In this document: one piece after another, positions 1-9,300 of the stretch
Layout of the letters: each line of letters begins with the position of its first letter
Position numbering within the stretch: the first letter of the stretch is position 1
Source of the DNA: Heliopora coerulea
Taxonomy: Eukaryota; Cnidaria; Anthozoa; Scleralcyonacea; Helioporidae
Direction of reading: 5' to 3'
NCBI GenBank assembly: GCA_030142905.1
Contig: JASJOG010000075.1
Location: 1,483,662-1,547,661, forward strand
DNA: 64,000 bases
The notes under the pieces: generated by a model
What the model was told of the DNA's origin: nothing
The model's database searches: none
Seen by the model: only the letters and a program-made list of their open reading frames with translations
Program-made: the position numbers and the translations under genes

Positions 1-1
1 A

Positions 2-540
2 GACCCATCAAATACATCCACAAGTAATCAACGTGACCTACGGTCCGCAAGCGGTCAGTCGGATGATCAAGAAAGTAAAACGCAAGATGTTAAAAAAGAA
101 GTAATGAAAAAACGAGAAGAATTGATAAGATTGTCTGAAGATGGGGAAATTAGTCAATCAGTTCAAAATTTGAAAAAAGCGAGTGATAAAATTATATTAA
201 AAATTTATTCTGAATATGAAATTAAACAAGCAGAAAAAGCAAACGTATTTTTAACAGATTTACTAATTAGTAAATTTTCAGATTTATTAGGAGGGTTAGA
301 AGCAATTGAAAGTAGTGAAGAATTAGAAAAAGAACTTGTTAAAGATAAATGATTAAAAAGAGATGTAAAAAATGTAGTTGAAAAAGTATCTCCATATCTA
401 CCATATCTTGGAATATTATCTGGTGGTATTACCGTTGGAAAACATGTTATTAAAAAACAAACTAAAACAAAATTGGACCGAAGGTCCAGAAGCGAAGCTT
501 CAACACCTCCGACAGAAGAATCAACATCCTCAACAAATTA
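2..540 (+). pseudogene. Unrecognised viral-type protein with in-frame TGA
   Basis: The frame is open from the first bases of the window to 540, with one in-frame TGA at 350-352. The part before the stop is a charged, helix-rich domain; an internal Met lies at 104. After the stop the same frame continues with a short hydrophobic stretch (about 395-440) and a Ser/Thr/Pro-rich tail. Continuity across the stop suggests one gene of more than 179 codons. TGA is compatible with a decayed CGA arginine codon. The 5' end is outside the window. I do not recognise the family; a small membrane-associated virion protein is one possibility. Confidence 0.5.
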
Positions 541-577
541 ATTTTATAATATATTGATTTATTATAAAATTACAAAA

Positions 578-976
578 TTATTCATCTTCATTTTTAGGTT
601 TTGGTTTGTTAACATTATCATTTTTTAAATTAATTAGTGAAGCAATTATTTTATCTTTTTCTGTGTCATTTTTATTTTCATTTTCAAGAGACTTTAATAA
701 TTTTAAATGACTATTATTTTCTGAAAAATTAACCTCTTCAATAGAATTACTTCCAAAATTCGCACCAGCTTCAAAATCTTTAAAACCGATATCAACATGC
801 GCGCCAATTCTAAAACCGCTTTTTTTAACTTTTCTAAAATTTATTGGTGGATAACCATGAAGATTTATATCAAGATTTGATTTTGAATTTTTATTTTTAG
901 AATTTTCAATATGATTTTCAATACTTGAATCGTGTGAATTATTTTCACTTTTTGTTTTTGAAATACAATCACCCAT
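578..976 (-). CDS. Intact 132-residue protein with N-terminal acylation signal
   Basis: This ORF is uninterrupted, unlike most neighbours. It begins Met-Gly-Asp-Cys-Ile-Ser-Lys, which fits the N-myristoylation rule (Gly2, Ser6), with Cys4 available for palmitoylation, so membrane anchoring is likely. The rest is polar, rich in Asn, Ser and Lys, with an acidic C-terminus and no membrane segment. It follows the 65-residue ORF at 993-1190 on the same strand with a spacer of about 16 bases, suggesting one transcript. The family is not recognised; a myristoylated inner-membrane or matrix-type viral protein is an inference. Confidence 0.55.
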   Translation of the reverse strand: MGDCISKTKSENNSHDSSIENHIENSKNKNSKSNLDINLHGYPPINFRKVKKSGFRIGAHVDIGFKDFEAGANFGSNSIEEVNFSENNSHLKLLKSLENENKNDTEKDKIIASLINLKNDNVNKPKPKNEDE

Positions 977-992
977 TTATTTATATTATATT

Positions 993-1190
993 TTAATAAT
1001 AACTAATTTTTCCGCAAATTTTACATCGAAATGTTCTAGGTTCTGAAATATAAATATAAAGTTTAAAAACATTATTCCAAAAAAATCTAAACAATTTACT
1101 AAATCTTAGGTAAAAATTTAGAATTTTCAAACATTTTTTACATATTGTAAATAAATATCTATTAGTATTTCTTAAAACTATATCATACAT
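993..1190 (-). CDS. Small basic protein with two CxxC knuckles
   Basis: A 65-residue intact ORF with CKKC near residue 17 and CKIC near residue 56, enough to bind one zinc ion. The middle is aromatic and hydrophobic. It lies directly upstream of the acylated protein gene on the same strand. No family is recognised. Short length and AT-rich codons make chance possible, but the paired CxxC motifs and tandem arrangement favour a real gene. Confidence 0.4.
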   Translation of the reverse strand: MYDIVLRNTNRYLFTICKKCLKILNFYLRFSKLFRFFWNNVFKLYIYISEPRTFRCKICGKISYY

Positions 1191-1288
1191 TTTTATTTAA
1201 AACAAAATTCTTAAAAACGCTTCGCGTGGACCTTCGGTTATGTTAAAAAAGGTAATTCCTCCACCAGTCGTTTAGTGACTTTCCCCGC

Positions 1289-1402
1289 ATTCCATACATG
1301 CCTAATCTCCCTAACAACTGAGCAAACCGAAAATAGTTTTTTTGTTGACATCGAGTGAGGCTAGTTGTTAGGGAGATTGAGCATGTATGGAATGTTTGGA
1401 AT
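1289..1402. repeat. Long imperfect hairpin, stem about 32 bp
   Basis: The arm at about 1289-1321 (containing CATTCCATACATGC and AATCTCCCTAACAACT) is the near-perfect reverse complement of the arm at about 1370-1402, separated by a loop of about 48 bases. The surrounding 1240-1590 is less AT-rich than the rest of the element and has no convincing gene. It could be a replication or packaging signal, a MITE insertion or a small-RNA precursor. Confidence 0.6.
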
Positions 1403-1599
1403 TTATCAGCTTGCTGTGTTAGGTTATTCCCCCAAGACACTTTGAAAAGTTTTGACCCGTTTTTAAAATGTGCTGAAGTTCCCGGTAACGTTAACAAATT
1501 CCCGGAAGATTCTAGAAGTGACCGGAAGTGATCGAGCGAAGCTGTAGTGAAGCAGCTGAAAATTACGTAAACAAGGAAAAGGGTTTTCTCCGACTATTT

Positions 1600-2262
1600 T
1601 TATCGATTTTGAAAATGTGGAAATTTAGTCAAATCCCAAAATGTGCTAGAATCCCCACTATATAGACTACTAAAAACGTCTTCATTATGATGATAAGTGT
1701 TTCTTGGGAATAATGATTTGACATTTGAATCGTTCAATATATCTTTAAAATAGGATATATGATGCCTTCTGTTGTATAAATCTTTTGACAATTTATATAT
1801 ATTAAATCCTGTAAAGCCACCTTTATTTTTCGAAAATGCTGGAATCGATGTTTCTTTATTTAATTTGTCAGAATAATAAAACGGCTGTTGTATATCATTC
1901 ATCACATTAGATTCGCAGTCCACCTTGATTCGCGTTATCACTCTTAATTTGTTTTTGTCGAACAATCCATTTTGACCAATGATAAAGTTAGACGTGAAAG
2001 GTCCCATAGTACATATTGCATTCCCTATCAAAGAGTCATTTTTAAAACCTGATACACTTGCAAAATAACCAGATTTGACAATTGTTTTGGTCCCGCTCAG
2101 TATGGTAACACGAGTATTTGATCCTTTGGAATAGCTCTTCGATATTGATGGACAAACTGCTAAATGCCTGAAAGTTGTTTGAACACGATTAGTATCTGTA
2201 ATTTGCAATTCATGTTCGAATCGCAATACAGTGCTAAGATGTTTCTTTTTTCCGTAGACCAT
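1600..2262 (-). CDS. Intact 220-residue unrecognised protein
   Basis: This is one of the longest uninterrupted ORFs in the region. It starts MVYGKKKHL, is balanced in composition with many Ser, Thr and Asn, and has no membrane segment, zinc knuckle or nucleotide-binding loop. It diverges from the ORF at 2307 across a 44-base AT-rich spacer, so the two probably share a bidirectional promoter. Beta-rich composition and position are compatible with a virion structural protein, but I do not recognise it. Confidence 0.55.
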   Translation of the reverse strand: MVYGKKKHLSTVLRFEHELQITDTNRVQTTFRHLAVCPSISKSYSKGSNTRVTILSGTKTIVKSGYFASVSGFKNDSLIGNAICTMGPFTSNFIIGQNGLFDKNKLRVITRIKVDCESNVMNDIQQPFYYSDKLNKETSIPAFSKNKGGFTGFNIYKLSKDLYNRRHHISYFKDILNDSNVKSLFPRNTYHHNEDVFSSLYSGDSSTFWDLTKFPHFQNR

Positions 2263-2306
2263 TTTGCATATAAATATGACAAGAGCTTGTAATTTAATAC
2301 ATTAAA
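2263..2306. promoter_or_regulatory. Probable bidirectional promoter
   Basis: A 44-base AT-rich gap separates two divergent start codons (2262 minus, 2307 plus). It contains TATA-like TATTTATATG when read on the minus strand. No other signal is evident. Confidence 0.35.
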
Positions 2307-2792
2307 ATGTTTAAACGAATTACGGTGAGTGAGTTCTACTGGCAAGATGAATTTAGATATTTACTAAAGGAAAATCACAAATCTAGACTTGATTTTTTTG
2401 TTTTTAAGCATGATACTGTTGTTGATTGTGACAAAGATTACTATTAATGTGCATCAACAAAAATGCCTAGGTTCTATCAAGCTTTACCTATGTCAGTTAT
2501 GCACAGACATATTTTGGTTTACTATTACACAGAAGGCGGTTTTTATAAAACTTCGCTTTTTAAAGAGATGACTCGATACCTAGACATTTATATGAAAGCT
2601 GTGGATACTTATACTTCACCTGAAGATAAAATTAAAGTTGGTAAATGTTATTCTATTATCAATGAAAGATCAGGAAACCCGGTTCATTGGGGATCGGTAT
2701 TGGAAATGGAACATCCCAGTTGCGACTTTGATGAAGAAAAGGTGAAGGAGATCAGTAAGATCAATTCCAGCAAAGCACGATATATGTGGTGA
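2307..2792 (+). pseudogene. Unrecognised 161-codon gene with one in-frame TAA
   Basis: An ATG at 2307 opens a frame that is interrupted only by TAA at 2445-2447 and continues to the stop at 2790. The second part reads well as coding, with aromatic and charged residues and no further stop for more than 110 codons. The TAA could derive from CAA. No motif is recognised. Alternatively the two parts are separate genes, the second starting at the ATG at 2463. Confidence 0.45.
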
Positions 2793-2949
2793 GCTAAAAT
2801 TATAACAATTATTTATGTTAATAGAAGTGCCCATAACAGGTGTTCATATTTGTGTGCATGCCTATAAAAGATTTTGAAGGATATTCATTTGTAAACGTAA
2901 AGGTAAGATGAGCGGGAATAAAAGATTTATTTATATTTCATTTACAGGT

Positions 2950-3150
2950 ATGGTGAATAGACATGTGGTTTGAAATATGTTTGTTGATGCGGAGTACGAA
3001 TTAATAGATCATTTCAACGTTGTAACATTTGCAGTGAGTAGGGAATTGTTCGAGAAACCATTGGATGTTGATGTTACGAAGTCGTATCTCTGTTGTTTTA
3101 ATTGCGAGGTATCGATGTTTCAAGATACTGCTAGATCATTTGAGATTTAA
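2950..3150 (+). pseudogene. Small ORF preceded by a 3' splice-site-like signal
   Basis: The ATG lies two bases after TTCATTTACAG, a good 3' splice acceptor. The frame runs 66 codons with one TGA at 2971-2973. A short upstream ORF at 2858-2902 ends exactly at AAG followed by GTAAGA, so a 45-base cis intron (2903-2947) is also possible, though joining the exons leads straight into a stop. The protein is unrecognised; it has a Cys-Cys-x-x-Cys cluster near the end. Confidence 0.35.
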
Positions 3151-3460
3151 TTTAAGTACAAACGGATTTAATAGCTTTCGAATTTCATTTAATCACCCTC
3201 TCGGAGACATGGAATAGTGACGGTTATTTTGTATGGAATATATGGTTTATATATATATATGTGTATGCACGTGTTGTTTGTGACATTCGAAGAACTTTGA
3301 GGATGACAAATGGAGCTGTGTGATTGTAGAAAGAATCTGGTGTTTCAAGTATTAATCATTTATTTACAAGGAGATCCACGCATCGCTTTATTGGGGTACG
3401 TTAATAAATATTGTTATATATGGAGCGCTTGGATGCATCGTCGGAAAAAAGAAATCATGT

Positions 3461-3871
3461 ATGGAAACTTGGATGTTTACACGACAAGAATATTTCAGAA
3501 GAAAATTTTTCGGTTATATAATTGCCGATTACCAATCAAATTGTTATGGAATTTTCGTTCTAGAAACATCAGGAGCAGTTTTTAAGGTTCCAAACATTCT
3601 TTTAAATAGGTTTTTTATCAGGTTAATGAGAAATGGTGAAATAAATTATTGTTATTTCGAATTTGTTCATAAAGGAAATATCATTTCTGTAAATAACGTG
3701 CGCGATATGGAACAAATATATCAGTTTGATAAGATGGGAGTTTGCGTATTTGAAAATCAAGTAGTGCATACTGATACGTTTCTAATTGGATATGAGAGAT
3801 TCGGTATTTTAAAATTGGTAAATTCACATTTTTCAGGAATACATGCTATGCATCTCTTAAGAAAAAAATAA
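3461..3871 (+). CDS. Unrecognised 136-residue protein
   Basis: An open frame rich in Phe, Tyr, Ile and Asn, with no diagnostic motif. A second overlapping frame (3310-3585) is also open and may be its 5' part before a frameshift. It sits between other plus-strand unrecognised genes with short gaps. It may be a remnant of a longer protein. Function unknown. Confidence 0.35.
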   Translation: METWMFTRQEYFRRKFFGYIIADYQSNCYGIFVLETSGAVFKVPNILLNRFFIRLMRNGEINYCYFEFVHKGNIISVNNVRDMEQIYQFDKMGVCVFENQVVHTDTFLIGYERFGILKLVNSHFSGIHAMHLLRKK

Positions 3872-3895
3872 AATATGAATTTAAATATGAGTTAA

Positions 3896-4379
3896 TTGAA
3901 AAAATTTTTCAACGATGCCAGATTTTGTAATCAAATATTTGCTATGTATCAGTGTAAAAAATGTAAGAAAATTTTCCGAAAAATGATGGAGTCATTGGTA
4001 ATACATTTGATTTATTCCGTGTTTTACTTCATTTTAATACGAAAAAGGTTGCAAGGGTTGTTGAAATGGAAACAAGTTTTAAATATAAATGGGTATCGAT
4101 TGCTACAACAGAAATGCTTTTTAAAACACATTTATTTAACGGCGAACTTTTTCACGATTGTTATTTTGATATTTTGGGAAGTAATAATAAAATAATATTT
4201 TTTTCTCCATTTATTTCATGTGATTCAAGTAACTGATTTGTTTCAAGCATAGATATAAGTCATTTTCGAAATCTTGCCGATGTAGATCCTTATTTGAAAA
4301 AATTTGAAATTTTACCAGATTCTCGTAAAGATTGTCTGAGTTGGCTAAAACATTATTATACTTTTTGTTTAGTTATTTA
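3896..4379 (+). pseudogene. Frameshifted unrecognised gene
   Basis: The segment reads as protein in alternating frames. The ORF at 3896-4195 overlaps a better-looking frame from about 4045 to 4233 (containing FKYKWVSIATTEM), which continues after a TGA as far as 4379. Composition resembles the preceding gene. No family can be assigned. The 3' end merges into a splice-acceptor-like tract before the next ATG. Confidence 0.3.
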
Positions 4380-4384
4380 GAGTG

Positions 4385-4693
4385 ATGGATGTGTACACAA
4401 AAGAAAGGGTAACGTGTGTAAAGACGTTAGCGAGTTATACAGATGATAGTGTGAAACAAGTTTGTTATAGGCCCATAAGTAAGACTGTAGAAATTTACAG
4501 AGCTGCTCCTGATGTGAAATACGGAACACGTTTTTTGAGGAACGCTAAGTTCTCCATAGATTGGAATGAATTGAATGACGATATTGAGAAATTGGATTCA
4601 TTGCAAGACCCTTTGGCTGTTATGATACTCATTGTGACCAGTCACGATAAGCGACTCATATTTAGAAGAAATGAGACATGGGGTATGAAATGA
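4385..4693 (+). CDS. Unrecognised protein, start overlapping a 3' splice-site-like tract
   Basis: The ATG at 4385 follows CTTTTTGTTTAGTTATTTAG, a pyrimidine-rich acceptor-like sequence. The 102-codon ORF ends with a TGA overlapping the ATG region of the next ORF (4678) in another frame. This is either two overlapping genes or one gene with a frameshift. The protein has Asp/Glu-rich segments and no recognised motif. Confidence 0.4.
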   Translation: MDVYTKERVTCVKTLASYTDDSVKQVCYRPISKTVEIYRAAPDVKYGTRFLRNAKFSIDWNELNDDIEKLDSLQDPLAVMILIVTSHDKRLIFRRNETWGMK

Positions 4694-5298
4694 CATCATC
4701 AGTTCATAAAAGAACACCACTACTTGTTGATTTGGATGAAGAGGATTTGGATGCTGAAAAATTATTGCCTGAGAAACATCAGTGCGAAATGGAATTGATA
4801 TATGATCCTATGGGAAATAACTGTTTACGTTTTAAGAGATCCGATGATTTTGAAGAGATCAAAACCAGATTAATAGAATTTCGAAGAAAAGTATGCGAAG
4901 AATATCCTAAACTGCAGCATTCCAGACCTGCTGATGCTGATGAAACTACTGCTAAAGGTCTTGAACATTCATGGACTGATTCATTTTTAAAAGAACACAT
5001 AGAACTTTTTAAATTTATTACTTTTCAAATCAAATACGATCAAGAACCAGATGTTTTGACCAGAATTTCCTATTTAAAACAATATAGTTCCGAATTACGA
5101 GTTTGCGATAAAAATGTTTCTGTCGAAGAATTAATTGATAATGAGAAGAGGTTATTTGAATTTTGTAAAATATTGAGAGCTGCAAGAGATACTGTTGAAA
5201 ATGATGTAAGTGTTGGTAATGGTGTTGGTAGAAATAGTAGAAAAGGGAAAAATAAACGCTTAGTATATATCAGCATATTTGGTGTTAAAATTTTGTAA
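4678..5298 (+). CDS. Unrecognised 206-residue protein upstream of integrase
   Basis: A long uninterrupted ORF, acidic at the N-terminus (LVDLDEEDLDAEKLL) and helix-rich in the middle, with a Gly/Asn/Arg/Lys-rich tail. It ends 18 bases before the integrase ATG, and that 18-base gap is itself a pyrimidine tract ending in TAG. It may join the preceding ORF through a frameshift. No homologous family comes to mind. Confidence 0.45.
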   Translation: MGYEMTSSVHKRTPLLVDLDEEDLDAEKLLPEKHQCEMELIYDPMGNNCLRFKRSDDFEEIKTRLIEFRRKVCEEYPKLQHSRPADADETTAKGLEHSWTDSFLKEHIELFKFITFQIKYDQEPDVLTRISYLKQYSSELRVCDKNVSVEELIDNEKRLFEFCKILRAARDTVENDVSVGNGVGRNSRKGKNKRLVYISIFGVKIL

Positions 5299-5316
5299 TC
5301 TTTCTATTTGTAGAAA

Positions 5317-6243
5317 ATGAATAAAAGCAAAAACAAAAGAATTGACGATGCATTTTGGAGAAGTGTTGTGGAAGAGATAAACAAGAAAAAAAAAAATAAT
5401 AAAATAAAATCCACTTATGATGATTTAGAGATTTTCAAACCCTGAAGAACAAAATACTGAAGATTGAAGGTTGACACTGTGGAAAGACATTATCAATGGC
5501 AGATGGATTTGGCTGATTTGAGTTATATGGAACAGTATAATTCAGGATTTAAATATTTGTTGGTTATAATTGATAGTTATAGTAGATGTGCATGGGTTGA
5601 AAAATTAAAGAGAAAAGATTCCATATCCGTAGAAAAAAAATTCCAAAAAATAATAACTGAAAATGATGTTGTTTTACCTCAAATCATTCAAAGTGACAGA
5701 GGTGGTGAATTTAATTTAATAAAGAAAAATTGTGAATCAGGCTTGTACGGGAAGATAATCAAATACAAAAATAGCGAAAATTACGAAATGAAAAGCGTAT
5801 TAGTTGAAAGAGCGATTAGAACTTTAAAAATGATGATTGCAAATGTAATTTATAAAATTTCAGGAAAAAGACGCAGTAGATATACTAATATTCTGGATAT
5901 GATAATTGAATGTTACAATAAATCCCCTCACATGGGTATTGATAATAATACACCTGACGACATTTATGTTGGAAATAAAAGCATATCTTTAGCATTTAAA
6001 TATAAAAATAATTTCGACTTTTCGCCATTGTATAAAAAAAATTAAATTTTGAAGGAAAATTCCAAAGTAAGAGTTTCAAAGCTGAAAAATAAATTTGATA
6101 AAGAGACTGTTTTCAATTGGAGTACTGAAATATTTTTTATGCATAGAGTTAGATTAACCAATCCTGTAACATATATATTACAAGATAAAAATAACAAAAT
6201 ATTATCTGGTATATTTTATGGAGAGGAATTACAACCGTTGTAA
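5317..6243 (+). pseudogene. Polinton-type rve integrase, three in-frame stops
   Basis: The protein inserts element DNA into the host chromosome. The core at 5464-6045 shows the retroviral-integrase fold: QWQMDLADL with the first catalytic Asp, IIQSDRGGEFN with the second, and VERAIRTLKMM with the catalytic Glu. The C-terminal piece (6049-6243) has the chromodomain/SH3-like end typical of this family (NWSTEIF, TNPVTYILQD). The ATG at 5317 is in frame but TGA occurs at 5443 and 5458, and TAA at 6043. All pieces lie in one frame, so only point mutations separate them. The N-terminal zinc-binding region is short or lost. Inactive as it stands. Confidence 0.88.
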
Positions 6244-6286
6244 ACAAAAAAAAAAATAAAATAAAGTGTTAACTAACTGAAAAGGT

Positions 6287-6586
6287 ATGTCAAAGTATAT
6301 TTTTGGTAGCAACCAGATCAGTAAAAGGAGAATTAATAAAATGAATAATTTTGAAATCAAATTGTCTCCCGTCATCGATGCAAGAAACGCTGGAAAAGAA
6401 ATTATTTATCTAAATTCAATATCATCAAAGTTAAAAAAAAAAAATCGTATTGTAAATACAATAAATCATAATTTATATCACCATTACAATGTCATCCAGC
6501 AGCACGATTCGTCTACTTCGCATAAACTTTTACACATCCAAGTTTGCAAAAGATTTCCTACCTTTTACAAAGATGCCATAACTTGA
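6287..6586 (+). CDS. Unrecognised 99-residue basic protein
   Basis: The ORF starts two bases after AAAAG and runs without interruption. It is basic, rich in Asn, His and Ser, with a Lys cluster near residue 50. No motif is recognised. It follows the integrase after an A-rich spacer containing AATAAA-like sequence. It could be a 5' exon of the acidic gene that follows. Confidence 0.3.
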   Translation: MSKYIFGSNQISKRRINKMNNFEIKLSPVIDARNAGKEIIYLNSISSKLKKKNRIVNTINHNLYHHYNVIQQHDSSTSHKLLHIQVCKRFPTFYKDAIT

Positions 6587-6681
6587 ACTTACTACAAGCA
6601 TGATTTAATATGAAATTGTAAAACAACATATGATTGTATTCATATGCGTAACAAATATATAAAAATAAATAATTTATTTTT

Positions 6682-7307
6682 TCTTTTTAAAGAATAAAAC
6701 GAACGATGAATATTATCAATGCAATGATGATGATATCACTACCGATGACGAAGGAGAAAAACATACAAACAATTTAAATGATTCACATAGAGAACCGAAA
6801 AGAAATAATTATGATGATGACGGTGATGAAAATGATGATTACATTGAATCTGATTGTTACAACCCCATGTATTTTAATGAAAAGCACAATACAGAAAATA
6901 ACGATAATATATCTCTCATCACTCATGCTGTTTTAGAAGAAATTAAAAACAAAAATCCAGAATTATTTAATTCGAATCACCAATAACAAAATTCGGAATC
7001 AAAAAAGTCTATTATATTTTCAGATACCACTGAAAATTATCTTGATTTTAGCCATGGTAAAAGATATCAATTTAAAAAAAATAATAAAATCAGATTTATT
7101 GACAGATTACAAAAATTGACAAAAGCATTATGCATGGCTGATAAAAGAGATACTTCCTTACCTCGTTTTAATGAAACAGAACTATTATTGATGAAAAATT
7201 TTTATAAACAAAAAATCAAAGTGCACGATTTATATTTTTTGCTCATAGAAAATAATGTATTTCTAAACGTTATGAGAAAAATGTCTAAATATTTAAAAAA
7301 TATGTAA
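6682..7307 (+). pseudogene. Acidic Asp/Asn-rich protein, one in-frame TAA
   Basis: A frame open from a pyrimidine-rich acceptor-like tract (ending TTTTTAAAG near 6693) runs to 7307 with one TAA at 6984-6986. The first half is strongly acidic (Asp/Glu/Asn repeats); the second half is basic and helical, ending MSKYLKNM. An in-frame ATG occurs at 7132. Acidic-basic proteins of this kind are common among virion or DNA-handling proteins, but no family is recognised. Confidence 0.4.
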
Positions 7308-7345
7308 TTGAATATTTTATTTCATTTGTATGTATATGTATAGAA

Positions 7346-8050
7346 ATGAATGGTGGCGGTGCTGGAAATATACAAAAATTGCAAGTCGTTGACCCCACGA
7401 TGTTGAAAACTCTAATGGAACAATTTAATGAAAATTTAAAGCGTCAGAGAATAATAAATAAACTTGATGCATCAGGAATAAATGAAATTATTCATGATTA
7501 TGACAGATATATGAAAGAACCTGGGAATAGCGCTTTAAAAGATTCGTTAAATGATAATTTATTATCAAGAGTCGAAAAATATAAAAGGAACACAAAATCT
7601 GGTGATAATTTAAAAGATTTGGTTTCCAAAATTAAGGAAGATTCAGAAGAACACACGAAAACAGATATCGCTCTCAAAAAGCATGCAAAAAGCGTTCAAA
7701 ATTTCGTGAGAAAGGGATTTATGACGGGTTTATAATAGGTCCACAAGGTAATAAACTCCAAGTGCGATATGATGATTTTTTAAATGATTTTGGAAGAAAT
7801 ATATCCAAACAAGAAAGTTTCTTACTAAGCAATAAAGACAAAGCCAAAGTTATTGCATTTTTAAAAGATAAAATATTGAAAGATGCATATTTTAACAAAG
7901 ATTTGATTTAAAAAACCACGCCTATTCGTTTCCATGACGACGATGTAGGGGAAATGTTGGGTACGTCACAACAAAAGGCATACAAAAAGCAGAAATTGAC
8001 ATGGGACTCGATTAAAAATTATATGCTTTCGGACGACAAGGAAGACTACT
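7346..8050 (+). pseudogene. Frameshifted helical virion-like protein
   Basis: The ATG at 7346 lies two bases after TTTGTATGTATATGTATAG, a 3' splice-like site. The first frame (129 codons) is Lys/Asp-rich and helical with a Gly-rich start. At about 7730 the coding sense moves to another frame, which runs to a TAA at 7909 and then on to 8050 (segment DDDVGEMLG). The shape, a helical internal domain with a basic C-terminus just upstream of the protease gene, suggests a structural or scaffold protein. This is an inference from position only. Confidence 0.4.
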
Positions 8051-8072
8051 AGAAATCAATAAAAGAAAGAAA

Positions 8073-8850
8073 ATGGCATCCCAAGAAGGAGAAAAAGACG
8101 CGATCAAACCTCCTCCTCCTTTATACATCAGCAAACATTTTTTTCAGATATGTCACTCTTACAACACAGCTATTGGATGCAATGACAGCGGTCAAGAACG
8201 CATTGTATTGCAAAAGAACAAATTCTGAAGGAAAAAACATCGTTCCCTTGACTCTTGGAACGTTTGCCACAGATGAATATCCTGAACGAGCGAAAGTGGC
8301 AATAACCAAGAAAAACGAACAGATAATGTTAAATTGGATCGCCAACACGCATTCATCTAAAGAACCTGGACAACATTGGGTTTGCATTTTAATGCATCAA
8401 ATACCTGCAAATCATCAAGACAAAGTCGCCAATACCATAGGTTCATGGGGGAGTCAGAATTCGAAAAAATTTTTCCGTGAAATTGCGACGACGTTGAAAG
8501 CCCTTCATGCGAAATCCAGATCGGAAAGAGCATTGGGCAAGTGTTCATGCAATTTTGAATTGGTTTTGCCCATCGTACATCAAATACAGCACTTTACTTA
8601 TATTAACTGCGGTTGGTATGCTATGTACTTTTGCCGATTGAACGTTAATGATTTGTTTGATTGGGTCGGTGAATTTGCCAATTATGGACAAATCAAGCAA
8701 GCTTATCGAATAATTTGTCACTATTTCAGATCGACTTTCTTTTCACATTCAACTTATCTATCGTTTGCTGATTTCAAATCCAATGTTGAATCAGGTGAAA
8801 AACCATACAAACCAAATTTATGGTGCAAGTCTTTAGATTGCTATTTGTAA
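8073..8850 (+). pseudogene. Adenain-like cysteine protease (virion maturation)
   Basis: The family cleaves capsid precursors at Gly-rich sites during assembly. The main frame (from about 8150) contains EPGQHWVCILM with the catalytic His, a Gly-Ser-Trp-Gly segment where the family has its substrate-side acid loop, and INCGWYAMYF with the catalytic Cys. The length (about 225 residues) fits adenovirus/Polinton proteases. A proline-rich N-terminus starting at ATG 8073 is in a different frame, so either a frameshift near 8135 or an intron end (TTTTTTTCAG at 8135-8144) separates them. The catalytic half is otherwise intact. Confidence 0.75.
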
Positions 8851-8869
8851 TATATATATATATATATAA

Positions 8870-9300
8870 CTATATATTGTAACAAAATGTTTTTTTTCTT
8901 TTAAAATGAAAAATAGTCAATAAATACACATTTTTAAATAATTTTTTATTAAAAACATACAAATTGGTGTTTTTAAAAATACCTTGTCTTATTCTAGCGT
9001 TATCAGATACATCGTGAGTATTATCTAAAAGTATGTAAGGATGCGATTCATTTGAATAGTCAAATGCGAGTTTTAATAATACTTTACATTCTTTACTATT
9101 ATATCCTCTCGATCTCATCACATGCTTAATATTTCGCGAATCACCTTTGTTAGGAAATAATATGATGTAATTTGCATTACTGAACAACATGCGAAATTTA
9201 TCGGTAGAAAACATCAAATCTTGCACAACCATTACATAATTGACATTTTCATGATGACATTTTCTAGTAACAATTTCTTTTATATATATAGCACGGAACC
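8870..9300 (-). pseudogene. Packaging ATPase (FtsK/HerA type), C-terminal fragment
   Basis: The family drives viral DNA into capsids. Visible are the C-terminal strands and arginine-finger region: NYVMVVQDLM (sensor-like strand), ANYIILFPNKGDSRNIKHV, and a terminal SHPYILLDNTHD. Walker A and Walker B are absent. The upstream part is replaced by PolB sequence across a TATATATA tract near 9287-9294, so the N-terminal half was deleted. The gene ends near 8939 in the coding sense; the remainder of the ORF is AT-rich tail. Confidence 0.7.

Larger units (their letters stand above)
479..1233. repeat. Inverted repeat of paired mini-hairpins flanking two minus-strand genes
   Basis: A 21-22 base block containing ACCGAAGGTCC followed by GCGAAGC occurs at 479-500, and its reverse complement lies at 1213-1233. 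Each half is a mini-hairpin: GGACC-GAA-GGTCC, and GCGAAGC, whose DNA form is known as an exceptionally stable hairpin. The left copy overlaps the coding end of the first ORF. The right copy lies upstream of the minus-strand gene pair. A further GCGAAGC occurs near 1535. Confidence 0.6.

Noticed and set aside
1243..1497. 84-codon minus ORF over the long hairpin
   Set aside because: It reads through both hairpin arms, which explains its length; no protein features.
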